Part shown: positions 17,090 through 26,408 of the stretch, piece after piece | Layout: each line of letters opens with the position of its first letter | Numbering within the stretch: position 1 is the stretch's first letter | Translations under genes and position numbers: made by a program | Origin: Rhodospirillales bacterium URHD0017 | GTDB lineage: Bacteria; Pseudomonadota; Alphaproteobacteria; Reyranellales; Reyranellaceae | Assembly (NCBI GenBank): GCA_900110395.1 | Contig: FODP01000010.1 | Location: 248,001-312,000, forward strand | Length of the DNA: 64,000 nucleotides | Direction: 5' to 3' | Notes under the pieces: generated by a model | What the model was told of the DNA's origin: nothing | Database searches by the model: none | The model's input: the letters and a program-made list of their open reading frames with translations, nothing else

Positions 17090-20000
17090 TCATGTCAGCC
17101 GCTCCTGCGCCTGCGCCTGCCAGAAGCGCATGTCCATATCGCGGTACAACGATATTGCGGTGGTAAGGTGCTCGCGGACTTGCTCTTGCTTTTGTGTACG
17201 CTGATAGAGCTTGCCAAGACCGAAGTGGCAGTGGGCGATGAGGGGGCTCATGCCGCGCGGCTCGGCGAGCTCCAGCGCTTGGCGATAGTAGGCCTCGCCG
17301 CTCTCGGCATCGAATCGGTCGGGATGGGTCGCGATGTCGCCGAGCAGGTGCAGCATATGGGCCCGCCACCCGTGGTGATGGGAGTAGAGTTCGATGGCGC
17401 GCTCACCGATGCGCTCCGCCGCGTCTAGTCTGCCGAGTACAAGCCCGCCATGTCCCAAGGCATGTAATATTCCGAATTCGGTGAAGTATTTGCCCGTGGC
17501 ATGACGCTCAAAAAGTCGCTCGCCCTCCCGCAGTCGGCTCAGGGCTTCGCTCACCTCGCCGAGCTGCGCCAAGACCCAGGCGGAGTAGGCGATCGATGTG
17601 GGAAGCATATTAGCGACGTTCCCCGCCCTCCACACCGCAGTCGCATGCTCGATGGATTGGTGCGCCTGTGTCCAGTTTCCCCTAAGAAGGTCGACCCAGC
17701 CTGCGACGAAGTGGACTAGGCCGATGGCGTACACTTGCTGCGTCGCTTCCGCGAGCCGGATCGCGTCGGCTTGGGGGTCGGCTGCCTTAGCAAATCGGCC
17801 GAGCTGGGCAAGGCTCAGCATCAAGTAGCAGCGGTCCCAGACCGCCGGCGGAATGGCCATTCCAAAGCTTTCATCGGCCCAAGCGGCGGGCAGCACCGCG
17901 AGGTTGTCGGTGGCAAGAGCAACCACTGGCTTATACTCGCCCCGGTAGTAGTGCGCCTGCTCGAGATAACTTGTGGCAGGGATGCGAAGTCTCAAATCCC
18001 CGAGGCGCCCGGCGATCTCGAGCGCGCGGGTCCCGGAGGTCTGTGCGTCGTCCAGTTCTCGTACCAGTGAGTGGACGTTCGTCATGAGGGCACAGATCCA
18101 GCCTCGCCGACGGTCGTCACACAGCCTCTCGGCGAGCGTCTCGGCTTCCCGCAGGCGCTCCAGCGCCAGCTGGGGCTCGCCGAGTTGGATCAGTACCGGC
18201 CGCTGCTCGAGAATGATGTCAAAGGCCCGCTCCTGCATTGGCGGGCCCTCCGGCAGCGCCTTGAGGGCATGCAGCGCCTGCTCGAAGAATTCGACAGCCT
18301 CGCGGTTGGCCCATCGCGCGTGCGCAAGCCGGCCCGCCTTGACCCAATAGCCGATCGACTCGCTGGCAAGCCCGGCCTCAGTGAAATGCCGCGCGACGAC
18401 TTCGGGCTGGCTTTCGGCCAACGCTGGGAACTGCTCGACCAGCACTTTGGCGACGCTCGCATGCAACTGCCGCCGCCGGCTCCTGAGCATCACGGCATAG
18501 GCGGCGTCCTGCACAAGCGCGTGCTTGAACAAGTAGGTCGTGTCTGGCGGCATGCCGCGCCGATAGACAAGGCCGGACGCCACCAGCCGCTCGAGCGCTG
18601 CATCGAGGTCTTCCGGGGCCAACGGCGACACGGCGGCGACCAGCTCGTGGGAGAACTCCCGACCGATCGCAGCCCCGATCACCGCCACATCCTTGCCCGG
18701 ACCAAGCCGATCGAGGCGGGCCGACAGCGAGGCCTGCAGCGTCGTCGGTACGGCAAGCGGCGACCGTGCTCCGGCGAGCACGTAGCTGTCGGACGTCTCG
18801 CGCAACGACCCACTCTCCAACAGCGTCGTGGTGAGTTCCTCGATGAACAGAGGCACGCCGTCCGCCTGCGCCAGCACCTGCTCGACGACAGTGTCGGGCA
18901 TCACCTTTTTCCTGGCGACACCGCCGATGATGCTGGCGCTGTCGCGCCGGCCGAGGCGGCTCAAGGGCAGCGTCGTCACGTGGGGCTGGCCGATCCAGGT
19001 CGGCTCGAGTTCCGGCCGGAAGGTGATGACCAGCAGCACCGGCAGGTCGGCGGCGCGGGCGACCATGCGATCGAGCAATTCGAGCGACGTCGGATCGATC
19101 CAGTGGGCGTCTTCAAATACGATCAGCACAGGGCATTGCGCCGCCAGGCCGTCGAGCCGATCTCGAAGCGCGGTGAGGATCATCTCCCGCTTCTGCTGCG
19201 GGCTCGCAGCAAATACCGGATAGCGCGCGTCCGCCGTCACGCCCAACAGCTCGGCGAGCAGCGACACGTCGCGCGATACATTCTTCGAGGTCGGCCTGAG
19301 CACGGCCTCCAGCCTGTCGAGCCTGGTCCTGGCATCGCTGCCCGGCTCGAAGCCCGCAGCCTGCTCAAGTTGGGCAATGAACGGGTGCAGAGGGCTGTGG
19401 ATGTGGTGGGGAGAGCAGAAATAGCGGAGCAGCGTCGGCGGCTCGGCCTCCAGCCTTGCCAGCAGGCTTTCGGCGATGCGCGACTTGCCGATGCCAGGCT
19501 CGCCAGAGAGCAGCACGACCCGCCCCTCGCCCGACTTGGCCTGACCCCAGCGGCGCTGCAGCAGCTCGATCTCCTCCAGCCGGCCGACGAACGTGGACAA
19601 CCCGGCGGAGCGCCGCGCCTCGAACCGGCTGACCCCTGGCGCCTCTCCGCTCACCTGCCACGCTTCCGCAGGTTGCGGCAGGCCCCTCACCTCGCCGGCA
19701 CCGAGCGCCCGGCAGTCGAACGTCCTGCCCACCAGCCGATACGTGCTGGCGGCGATCAGCACGGCGCCGGGCGGCGCCGCAGCCTGCAGCCGCGCGGCGA
19801 TGTCCGGCGTCTCGCCGATCGCCACCCGGTGGTCCGCATCGTCGGGGCCCAGTTGCTCGCCGACAACGACCAGTCCCGTGGCGATGCCGACGCGCGCCTG
19901 AAGGACCACGCCTGAAGCAGCCCTCAGCTTGCCGATCGCGTCGCAGATGGCGAGGCCTGCGCGCACGGCTTGTTCGGTGTCATGCTCTCTAGCCGCCGGA

Positions 20001-21010
20001 TAGCCGAAATAAACGCGGACGCTGTCGTTGAGATACTGGGCGACGAATCCATCGAAGCGCGACACGGCATCCGCGACCACCTTATGGAAGATGGCGATCA
20101 GGTCGCGCATGTCCTCGGGATCGAGAAGAGCCGAAAAGGCGACCGTATTGACCATATTGCAGGCGATGATCGTGAGCTGCCGCCGCTCGGAAGGTGTTTC
20201 ATGGCTTCCAGATGCGGGCTGAGCGATCTTGGCGGCGGGAGACCCACTCGGTGGCTGCGGGCGGCCCAGCTCGGCGACGAGCGACCGGGTTGCCGCATCG
20301 GGCTCCGCGTTCAGCTCGCGCTTAAGCAGTGACGCGAGGTCCTGATAGTGCTTGAGCGCCTCGGCCTTGCGCCCCGCGGCAACTAGCGCCTGCACGACCA
20401 GGCGATGCGCGTCCTCCCGCATGTTGTTGAGCGCGATCGCGCGCCGGCCAGCCTTCAAGGCATGCTCGGCGCGACCGGCAGCCAGCTCCTGTTCGCCGAG
20501 CTGCACCAAGGCGCCGAGGGCGAGGTCCAACAGCCGCTCTCGCTCAGCCACCAGCCATTCACTCCAGCCCTCCTGGCGGACCGCAACGTCGTCGACCAGC
20601 GGGCCGCGATAGAGATCGGCTGCCGCACTCAACGCATCGCGGCTGCCCTCGCGGATCAGGGCCTCGAACCGACTGACGTCGCTCTCGATGGTCGCCGCAT
20701 TGAGCCATACGACCTCGCCGTCGCCCTGAAGGGCATCCTGGCCGAGCACCCGGCGCAGCCGGGCGAGGGCCTGGCGCAGGTTCTGCTTGGCCTGCGCGTC
20801 GAAGTGTGAGCCCCACAACAGAGCCGATAGCTTCTCGCGCGACTGTGGCCGGGGCGCATTGCAGGCCAGATAGGCCAACAAGCCCGCAAGCTTTCCACTT
20901 GCCAGGTTGATGGCGCCATCCGGCCCCGTCAGTTCGAAGCGTCCCAGCAACGCAAGACCAAATCTTGCGGATGGCACGCCATCCACCATTTGCGCTCGGG
21001 TGAGCTGCAC
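17090..21010 (-). CDS. SARP-like regulator fused to a pseudo-cyclase, AAA-type ATPase and TPR repeats
   Basis: A 1306-residue multidomain signalling protein. Order: winged-helix of the OmpR/SARP type (about 15-105), bacterial transcriptional activator (BTAD) helices (about 110-250), class III cyclase-like domain (about 275-455), STAND/AAA-type ATPase with Walker A GEPGIGKS (503-510) and Walker B VLIVFED (628-634), and TPR helices to the end. In the cyclase-like domain the first metal-binding Asp is Asn285 (IIACNMVN); the second, Asp329, is kept. Catalysis is therefore doubtful and the domain may only sense nucleotide. No membrane helix is seen. A fragment of a sister gene lies downstream. Confidence 0.85.
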   Translation of the reverse strand: MQLTRAQMVDGVPSARFGLALLGRFELTGPDGAINLASGKLAGLLAYLACNAPRPQSREKLSALLWGSHFDAQAKQNLRQALARLRRVLGQDALQGDGEVVWLNAATIESDVSRFEALIREGSRDALSAAADLYRGPLVDDVAVRQEGWSEWLVAERERLLDLALGALVQLGEQELAAGRAEHALKAGRRAIALNNMREDAHRLVVQALVAAGRKAEALKHYQDLASLLKRELNAEPDAATRSLVAELGRPQPPSGSPAAKIAQPASGSHETPSERRQLTIIACNMVNTVAFSALLDPEDMRDLIAIFHKVVADAVSRFDGFVAQYLNDSVRVYFGYPAAREHDTEQAVRAGLAICDAIGKLRAASGVVLQARVGIATGLVVVGEQLGPDDADHRVAIGETPDIAARLQAAAPPGAVLIAASTYRLVGRTFDCRALGAGEVRGLPQPAEAWQVSGEAPGVSRFEARRSAGLSTFVGRLEEIELLQRRWGQAKSGEGRVVLLSGEPGIGKSRIAESLLARLEAEPPTLLRYFCSPHHIHSPLHPFIAQLEQAAGFEPGSDARTRLDRLEAVLRPTSKNVSRDVSLLAELLGVTADARYPVFAASPQQKREMILTALRDRLDGLAAQCPVLIVFEDAHWIDPTSLELLDRMVARAADLPVLLVITFRPELEPTWIGQPHVTTLPLSRLGRRDSASIIGGVARKKVMPDTVVEQVLAQADGVPLFIEELTTTLLESGSLRETSDSYVLAGARSPLAVPTTLQASLSARLDRLGPGKDVAVIGAAIGREFSHELVAAVSPLAPEDLDAALERLVASGLVYRRGMPPDTTYLFKHALVQDAAYAVMLRSRRRQLHASVAKVLVEQFPALAESQPEVVARHFTEAGLASESIGYWVKAGRLAHARWANREAVEFFEQALHALKALPEGPPMQERAFDIILEQRPVLIQLGEPQLALERLREAETLAERLCDDRRRGWICALMTNVHSLVRELDDAQTSGTRALEIAGRLGDLRLRIPATSYLEQAHYYRGEYKPVVALATDNLAVLPAAWADESFGMAIPPAVWDRCYLMLSLAQLGRFAKAADPQADAIRLAEATQQVYAIGLVHFVAGWVDLLRGNWTQAHQSIEHATAVWRAGNVANMLPTSIAYSAWVLAQLGEVSEALSRLREGERLFERHATGKYFTEFGILHALGHGGLVLGRLDAAERIGERAIELYSHHHGWRAHMLHLLGDIATHPDRFDAESGEAYYRQALELAEPRGMSPLIAHCHFGLGKLYQRTQKQEQVREHLTTAISLYRDMDMRFWQAQAQERLT

Positions 21011-21227
21011 GATGATGCCCCCTCAAAGGGCATCGTACTCTTCGCAACCCTCTCCGAAGAGAAGAATGTCTATCACGCTGGGCCGACGCGGTCGCTGCCG
21101 GCGGCAGGCTGCGTGCTGACGCGCAGTCGGAATAATCACGAACAGGCCATCAACGACCGCCCCAAGCCTCATCGAGATCGTAAGGTCGAAAAACAAGCCG
21201 GATCAACGGCGTAAGTCCGGCGATGCG

Positions 21228-21389
21228 TTCCTCCATAACCATCCCTCCGGTGATCCCAAGCTGTCACATGAGGACATCGACATGACGCGCGAGTTCAAGG
21301 CAGAAGCCGAGGCGCTGCACATCGCCATCCGCGACCATCTGGTGATCTGCCGCAAACGCTATGCGGGCTCCCGGAGCCTCGGGTTGCTT
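21228..21389 (+). pseudogene. RadC (JAB-domain) C-terminal relic
   Basis: An open frame without a start that reads FLHNHPSGDPKLSHEDIDMT, then HIAIRDHLVICRK and ends SRSLGLL. This is the metal-binding HxH...D region and C-terminus of RadC-family proteins, which are often carried by mobile elements and plasmids. The helix-hairpin-helix and most of the JAB domain are gone. Bases 21390-21539 hold no gene but include a leader similar to the one before the gene at 13929. Confidence 0.7.
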
Positions 21390-21539
21390 ACATGCCGCTT
21401 ACACAAAAGGCAGGATCGGCTGCTATCGAGCATATCGGCCTAGCCGCCTGTCGATTTCACATCTGAGTCACGCCTGCGCATAGGGCGAAGTCACGAGCTT
21501 GTGGGATTACGACCATCGGATCAGATCAGGGGATGAGTC

Positions 21540-21869
21540 ATGCCCGCAGGCGACCGCCGATTCGACCGCAGTTCTTCAAATCTGGTGATTTTCGGCGTCG
21601 CGGTCGCCGTCGCCGTTCTGGCGTACCAGCCAACCCTTGATGTTCCGAGCGCCGATCGTGCAGCCCGGATCGTCGAGGTGGCCCCCGTGAAGAGCGGGCG
21701 ACGGCGAAGGCGGAAAACCATCATTGTAGACGGCATGCAAAGCCGTGAGGCAAAGATCTGCGGCCGGCGTGTTCTCACCCAGAGCACCGCGCCGTATGAG
21801 AACCGGCAGATTCGACTCGCCAACTCACCAGCGCAACCGTCGCGAGTACTCCGCGGCTTGTATCAGTAG
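21540..21869 (+). CDS. Small membrane-anchored protein, paralogue of the 13929 gene
   Basis: 109 codons from an ATG with AGGGG upstream. MPAGDRRFDRSSSNLVIFGV and the following Val/Ala-rich helix match the start of the protein at 13929, and the ~90 bases upstream match too. After about residue 40 the two diverge, and this one becomes basic and low-complexity (SGRRRRRKTI). Its end overlaps a minus-strand membrane-protein fragment. The 3' half may therefore be a substitute sequence after deletion. Confidence 0.5.
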   Translation: MPAGDRRFDRSSSNLVIFGVAVAVAVLAYQPTLDVPSADRAARIVEVAPVKSGRRRRRKTIIVDGMQSREAKICGRRVLTQSTAPYENRQIRLANSPAQPSRVLRGLYQ

Positions 21870-22110
21870 TCCGTAAGCGGCCGTTCAGCCACCAGAGCAA
21901 CTGGTCCATCACGGCGATGCCAAGCGACAATATGAGAAATGTTTGGGCAGGGAGAAGATGGTCTGACCAGCCCTTGTGCTGAAGAACAAAAGCGACAAAC
22001 GCGCCAATGCCACCAACTAGTAAAACTAGCGCCTGTGAATTGCCTCGCGCCCTCCAAGTTAGAGCAGCAGCGAGACCTGCCAACGCAAATGTGGTCGGTT
22101 GATAAATCAA
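21775..22110 (-). pseudogene. Fragment of a polytopic membrane protein
   Basis: 111 codons with three hydrophobic helices: TTFALAGLAAALTW, ALVLLVGGIGAFVAFVLQ and TFLILSLGIAVMDQL, and the motif HKGWSDHLLPAQ between helices. The GW-(S/P)-x-H-x-x-PA motif recalls large PMT-like membrane glycosyltransferases, where it follows a membrane helix. It lacks the N-terminal catalytic loop of such proteins, and the tail turns basic after helix 3, so it is probably a fragment. Confidence 0.4.
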
Positions 22111-22781
22111 ACGCCATGTGCTCGCATATCCTTCGCTTCTTAGCCTGGATCAAGCCTTTCCCCCGCGTTCTCTGAAGCGATCCTAAGCCACACAACTCCG
22201 ATGGTCACGGGACCTTCTCCGTTTGAATTGCTCGCCAGAGTCAAACGCCGGGCGTCTGAGGCGGCCGGGTGAAGCTGAGGCCAGGCGTCGCGTGCCCTTG
22301 AAAGACGGTAACGATTAGCGCCCCGATCCTCACCACGAGGGTTCGGCAGGTAGCGACGATCCGGCCAAGTGAGCTTTCTGATCCCCTTTCCTCGCATTCT
22401 GCTGCAGCATCACCCAGGTCATCCCGTTGAGCGCCGCATCCTCCGTGAATGTTCGTCAGAATCAAAATTAGACTCTGGGCGTTGTGTGAGGCTTGAGCCG
22501 GGGAGCCCAACCGCGAGCCAATCGGGTGAAGGCAGAAAAGCTTGTGCTGGCGCAACGCCCTGGAGGCTGACCATGGCACGCACCCCGAACCTCAAGCCCT
22601 GCGCGATTGGAGCGGGGGTGGCGCTCTGAAGGGCTTCAGATTAATTGGGAGACATGCCCGCGACCGGAGAGGCAGGAGATACTTCTTCTCGTTATGCTGA
22701 GCGGATAGACCGGCCCCTATCTGCAGCTGATGCCGTCACAGTCGGGACAACGCTGGCTGAGTGGCGCCTTTGTAGTGCAAC
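22111..22781. other. Stretch without a supported gene
   Basis: Several open frames of 70-110 codons on both strands, none with a family or a good ribosome binding site. I see no repeat or RNA gene. Confidence 0.4.
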
Positions 22782-23534
22782 TCACCTCGTCGAGCGGACC
22801 GCGACGTACTGGTTTTTTCCATTCCGTTCGACTGTAATCTCCCGGCTCCCATCGGGCTGAATCGTAAGCGCCTGTAGGACTGGCTTGGCGCTCTCTTGCT
22901 CCGAACGCCGGATCTGCACCTTCATGCCCAAACCGATCGGCAGACGCTTCAGACTGGCATGGCGCGCAAGTGCAGAAACGGCATCAGCGACGGCCTCAGC
23001 TTCGAAGCCGAGCTTTAGTAAAGCACCTCCGATCGTATCGCCCTTCCCGAGGTGCACTAAGGCTTCATATGAGTCCGGTTGCGCCGCGTTGCCTACGTGG
23101 GTGGCTATGTCGGTCGCATTAGTTATGTCGCTTGGGTTGGCATCAGCGCGCGGCCCGCGATCGGGCACTGACGGATCGAAAGGCGAAATCCGATCCATCA
23201 GTGTCTGCTGGCTCCACACCGGCGCGGAAACGGCGGCGTTGGTCCTGTGCTTGACCAGTTCGGGATACGGGTCCGTTTGTACCGGTTGCGGCGGCGGCGT
23301 CTCGCTCCCCATTGCTGGAGGCTGCGGCACTGTCGGTGCAACTTCCCGCACACTAAACCGGTGAGCCGCCCAGCCCATGAGCGCCACAAAGGTAATCCCA
23401 ACGCCCACCAACCCGAGCACCATCCTGCGCGTAGCGGTAGTCTCCGCTGGCGGACGAATCTGAACAAAGGTTGGCACTCGCTGCGGCTCATCGAACGTGA
23501 CAGATTCAGGGCCGTAAGAAGGGGGATCAGCCAT
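22782..23534 (-). CDS. Membrane-anchored protein with an M23-peptidase-type N-terminal domain, peptidase absent
   Basis: 250 residues. A short cytoplasmic start, one transmembrane helix (MVLGLVGVGITFVALMGWAA, about 38-57), a Pro-rich linker (about 68-90) and a LysM/OapA-like domain (about 158-205: LVHLGKGDTIGGALLKLG). This is the order seen in M23 zinc peptidases that cleave peptidoglycan cross-links, but the protein ends at VAVRSTR before the HxH peptidase domain would begin. It is either a truncated gene or a peptidoglycan-binding regulator of another hydrolase. No frame downstream carries the missing part. Confidence 0.65.
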   Translation of the reverse strand: MADPPSYGPESVTFDEPQRVPTFVQIRPPAETTATRRMVLGLVGVGITFVALMGWAAHRFSVREVAPTVPQPPAMGSETPPPQPVQTDPYPELVKHRTNAAVSAPVWSQQTLMDRISPFDPSVPDRGPRADANPSDITNATDIATHVGNAAQPDSYEALVHLGKGDTIGGALLKLGFEAEAVADAVSALARHASLKRLPIGLGMKVQIRRSEQESAKPVLQALTIQPDGSREITVERNGKNQYVAVRSTR

Positions 23535-23671
23535 CGCTACATTGCCTCGATTTGTATTGATAAAGAATCTCCTCCTCTAACTTTCCGGATACAATTGCTC
23601 AACTCATCTAGACTCACTGAGCGCTATTTTCATCAACAGCGCGATGATTTGCGTTGCATATAGGTGAGGCG

Positions 23672-24193
23672 CTACTGCCCGTTTCTCGTGCGCTGCTGAG
23701 CCCGCCACTCCCAAGGCGGTACGCACCGATGGCCGTGCACCCCTAGCTTTCCGACAACCGCCTCCCGCTCCTCCGGAGCATACCGCTCGCTGTACCTTCC
23801 GAATGACCAGGCCCACCCGGCCGACACCATCATTGCCTGCAGGTCATCGTCGCCGGCAAAGCACTGGGCCACTGGACGGTTGTTGCGAGCGTCGTAGTCG
23901 ACCTGCTTACAGGTGACGGGCCTGCCGGCGATGAATCCCTCCAGCGCCTTTTTGGCAAGCGGCCCGGGATGCCATTGCCCATCATCACAGGTCTGACCCT
24001 TCTCCGGAGCGTCGATGCCGAACAGCCTCACGAGCTGAGGGCCAAACTTCACGGTACCGCCGTCGACAATTTGGAAGCGCGGCTTACGTGGCCTGACGAC
24101 AGTATCGTCGTCTGTCTCCGCCCTCGCGGGCAGGGCCACAATCATTGCTAGCACACAAAAGCGGATCAGCCGTTTCGTGGAGTTCTCTCGCAT
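23672..24193 (-). CDS. Secreted thermonuclease (SNase-like)
   Basis: A 173-residue extracytoplasmic nuclease. ATG 24193 gives a signal peptide (MRENSTKRLIRFCVLAMIVA, cleavage at ARA/E). The catalytic region reads VRLFGIDAPEKGQTC, with the Arg, Asp and Glu typical of SNase, and RPVAQC supplies the second Arg. The C-terminus is a family extension (YSERYAPEEREAV, GVHGHRCVPPWEWR). An ATG at 24268 would add 25 residues in front of the signal peptide and is unlikely. A frameshifted copy of the C-terminal part lies at 13233-13410. Confidence 0.85.
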   Translation of the reverse strand: MRENSTKRLIRFCVLAMIVALPARAETDDDTVVRPRKPRFQIVDGGTVKFGPQLVRLFGIDAPEKGQTCDDGQWHPGPLAKKALEGFIAGRPVTCKQVDYDARNNRPVAQCFAGDDDLQAMMVSAGWAWSFGRYSERYAPEEREAVVGKLGVHGHRCVPPWEWRAQQRTRNGQ

Positions 24194-24342
24194 CAGCGGA
24201 CATCCCAGTGACACTGCATTGTCGGCCCACAACTCGCGCCAAGCAGCTTGCCTGTCCGGTCGGGGCAAGAGACCGGGCGTGCGCTATCAATAATTCCGCT
24301 GCTTCTGTCGCTCTCGCTTGGCCAGCATCGTCCGATCGGGCG

Positions 24343-24477
24343 TCAGCGCATTGCGATCAGCTCGAGTGCAGACGAGCCACCGCTGATTGCCATTCCAATG
24401 CCGCCCAAGAGAAGGGCAGCCACCGCGAGCAGACGAAGGAAGTGTCCTAATTCCGAGCGGCTGATGGTTGGACGCAT
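24343..24477 (-). CDS. Single-pass membrane micropeptide
   Basis: A 44-residue peptide from ATG 24477: MRPTISRSELGHFLRLLAVA followed by a hydrophobic helix through GGIGMAIS. The start is preceded by GGAGGGG five bases upstream, an unusually strong ribosome binding site that supports translation. It is divergent from the nitroreductase gene. Function is unknown. Confidence 0.55.
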   Translation of the reverse strand: MRPTISRSELGHFLRLLAVAALLLGGIGMAISGGSSALELIAMR

Positions 24478-24661
24478 GGTTCCCCTCCAACAGTGCTCCA
24501 ATTTCGGGTGGACGCAGGCGAACGCTTGTCGACTTTATTTCAACGCCTCTACGGGTTCACGGCAAGCCGAACGCGCAGGGCCTGTGGACAAAAGCTTGCC
24601 GGCCGCCCACCATTTCGATGCATCGAAGAAGCCATACGGAATGACCGTTGGGAGGACTGCG

Positions 24662-25101
24662 ATGGCCGAGGACGCCGCAAGCACGACCGATCTGTTCGAG
24701 ATAATTAGGACAACGCGCTCGATGAGGCGGCTGAAGCAGGACCCGGTGCCGGATGCGCTGATAAGGAAGGTGTTAGAGGCCGGCGTGTGTGCCCCGAGCG
24801 GCGGCAATATGCAGCGGTGGCGCTTTCTCGTTATCCGGGACGCGACGATCAAGCAGACTGTCGGGGCGTATTACAAACGGGCCTGGGACGAAGTGGTCGG
24901 CCCGCATTACAGGACGAGCGAACCCGCCCCCGGAATGGACCGGGATCGATTTCAGCGGCTGGTCGCCGCCGCGGACCATCTGGCCGCGCACTTCCACGAG
25001 GCGCCGGTCTGGATTGTTCCCTGCTTGCAAGGCGACGCGCTGACCCGGACAACAGGGTCTTCCATCTACCCTGCCGTGCAAAATATGCTTCTGGCGGCGC
25101 G
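24662..25101 (+). pseudogene. Nitroreductase-family protein, cut off by an insertion sequence
   Basis: N-terminal two thirds of an FMN-dependent nitroreductase. FEIIRTTRSMRRLKQDPV with the RSxR FMN-phosphate motif, then APSGGNMQRWRFLVI and SSIYPAVQNMLLAAR are standard family motifs. The gene stops matching at 25101, exactly where the terminal inverted repeat of an insertion sequence begins, so about 70 C-terminal residues are lost. They are not found on the other side of the element. The enzyme is probably inactive. Confidence 0.8.
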
Positions 25102-26402
25102 TGTGCCTGCTCAAAACTCCAAAGGGCCGCGCAAGCGTAGCGTTTCCGGCGCTGCAATCATACCGTCATCGGCATGCTCACCGTTCTGTCGGCCCTCACT
25201 TCCCTGCTCTCGTTCCGGCTGCGCAGCCGCGCCTCGCTGGAACTCGAGCTCGTTGCTCTGCGACACCAGGTGACCGTCCTGCGCCGGCAACGCCCTGGCC
25301 GGCCTCAGCTCTTCGCCGCCGACCGGCTGCTCTGGGTTTGGCTCTACCGGATCTGGCCGAAGGTCCTCGACGCCATGGTGCTGGTCAAGCCGGCAACCGT
25401 GATCGACTGGCATCGTAAAGGCTTCCGACTCTACTGGCGGCGGCGATCACGCCGCCTGGGACGGCCCGGCATCGACCACGAGGTCCGTGGCCTGATCCGC
25501 AAGATCAGCACGGCGAACCCGCGGTGGGGCGCTCCCCGTATCCACGGCGAGTTGCTCAAGCTCGGCATCGAGGTCAGCCAGGCTACGGTCGGAAGGTACC
25601 TGCCGTGGCGGCCCAAGGCCCCCTCATCGACCTGGCACTCGTTCCTGCGCAATCACATGCATGACACTGTCGCCGTCGACATGTTCGTCGTCGTGACGGC
25701 CAGGTTTCGGCTTCTCTACGCCTTGGTCGTCCTCGGCCATGAGCGAAGAAACGTCATCCATTTCAATGTCAGCCCCCATCCCACGCAAGCCTGGCTGGCG
25801 CACCAGATCACCGAGGCCTTCCCCTGGGACACTGCACCTCGCTTTCTGCTGCGAGACCGCGACGCTTCATATGGGCCGACCTTCCTCAATCGTGTCCAGG
25901 CGATGGCCATCGAGCAAGTCGTCACCGCGCCACGATCGCCGTGGCAGAACGCCTATGTCGAACGCATCATTGGCTCGATCCGCCGCGAATGCCTCGATCA
26001 CATTGTCATCCTCAATGAGCGTCACCTGCGCCATGTGCTGGCGGCGTACTTCGACTACCACCACCGAAGCCGCACACATCTCTCGCTCCGCAAGGATTGC
26101 CCGGAGCCTCGGCCTGTACAGCCGCCGTCTGCAGGTTCCGTTATTGCCTTCCCACAGGTCGGCGGCCTGCACCATCGCTACGAGCGGCGCGCAGCCTGAA
26201 CAGTTGTCGGCGACCGAACCTGTGCAGCCGTCTCGGTGCCGCGCCGTTGTCGCCCGTTCGCCATCGCATCGCTCGGAGTCAGCGCCCGATGCACGAAGCC
26301 CGCGCCGCAAGAGAGCGGCGCTCTGGTCAATGTCGAATATCGTTCGTCGCGCTCCTCACCGCCAAGCGCTTCCATCGCCTGATGGCTTTTTGCGCAGGGA
26401 CA
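25102..26402 (+). mobile_element. Insertion sequence with rve-type transposase, ~1.3 kb
   Basis: Bounded by imperfect terminal inverted repeats: left 25102-25120 (TGTGCCTGCTCAAAACTCC) and right 26384-26402, reverse complement TGTCCCTGCGCAAAAAGCC, 15 of 19 identical. One transposase gene lies between. The left end cuts the nitroreductase gene; the right end lies seven bases before the haloperoxidase start. I see no target-site duplication, so a deletion next to the element is likely. Confidence 0.8.
25174..26199 (+). CDS. DDE transposase/integrase (rve domain)
   Basis: A 341-residue transposase. The N-terminal helical part contains LELVALRHQVTVLRRQRPGR; a helix-turn-helix region follows (WGAPRIHGELLKLGIEVSQA), then an integrase catalytic core with VAVDMFVV (first Asp), LRDRDASYG (second Asp) and NAYVERIIGSIRRECLDH (Glu). 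The ending GLHHRYERRAA is typical of this group, which is often filed near IS481. All three catalytic acids are present and the frame is intact, so the element may still be active. Confidence 0.85.
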   Translation: MLTVLSALTSLLSFRLRSRASLELELVALRHQVTVLRRQRPGRPQLFAADRLLWVWLYRIWPKVLDAMVLVKPATVIDWHRKGFRLYWRRRSRRLGRPGIDHEVRGLIRKISTANPRWGAPRIHGELLKLGIEVSQATVGRYLPWRPKAPSSTWHSFLRNHMHDTVAVDMFVVVTARFRLLYALVVLGHERRNVIHFNVSPHPTQAWLAHQITEAFPWDTAPRFLLRDRDASYGPTFLNRVQAMAIEQVVTAPRSPWQNAYVERIIGSIRRECLDHIVILNERHLRHVLAAYFDYHHRSRTHLSLRKDCPEPRPVQPPSAGSVIAFPQVGGLHHRYERRAA

Positions 26403-26408
26403 GGCGAA

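Noticed and set aside
18071..19915. 614-codon plus-strand frame
   Set aside because: Antisense shadow of the 1306-residue SARP/ATPase regulator, whose frame contains clear domain motifs.
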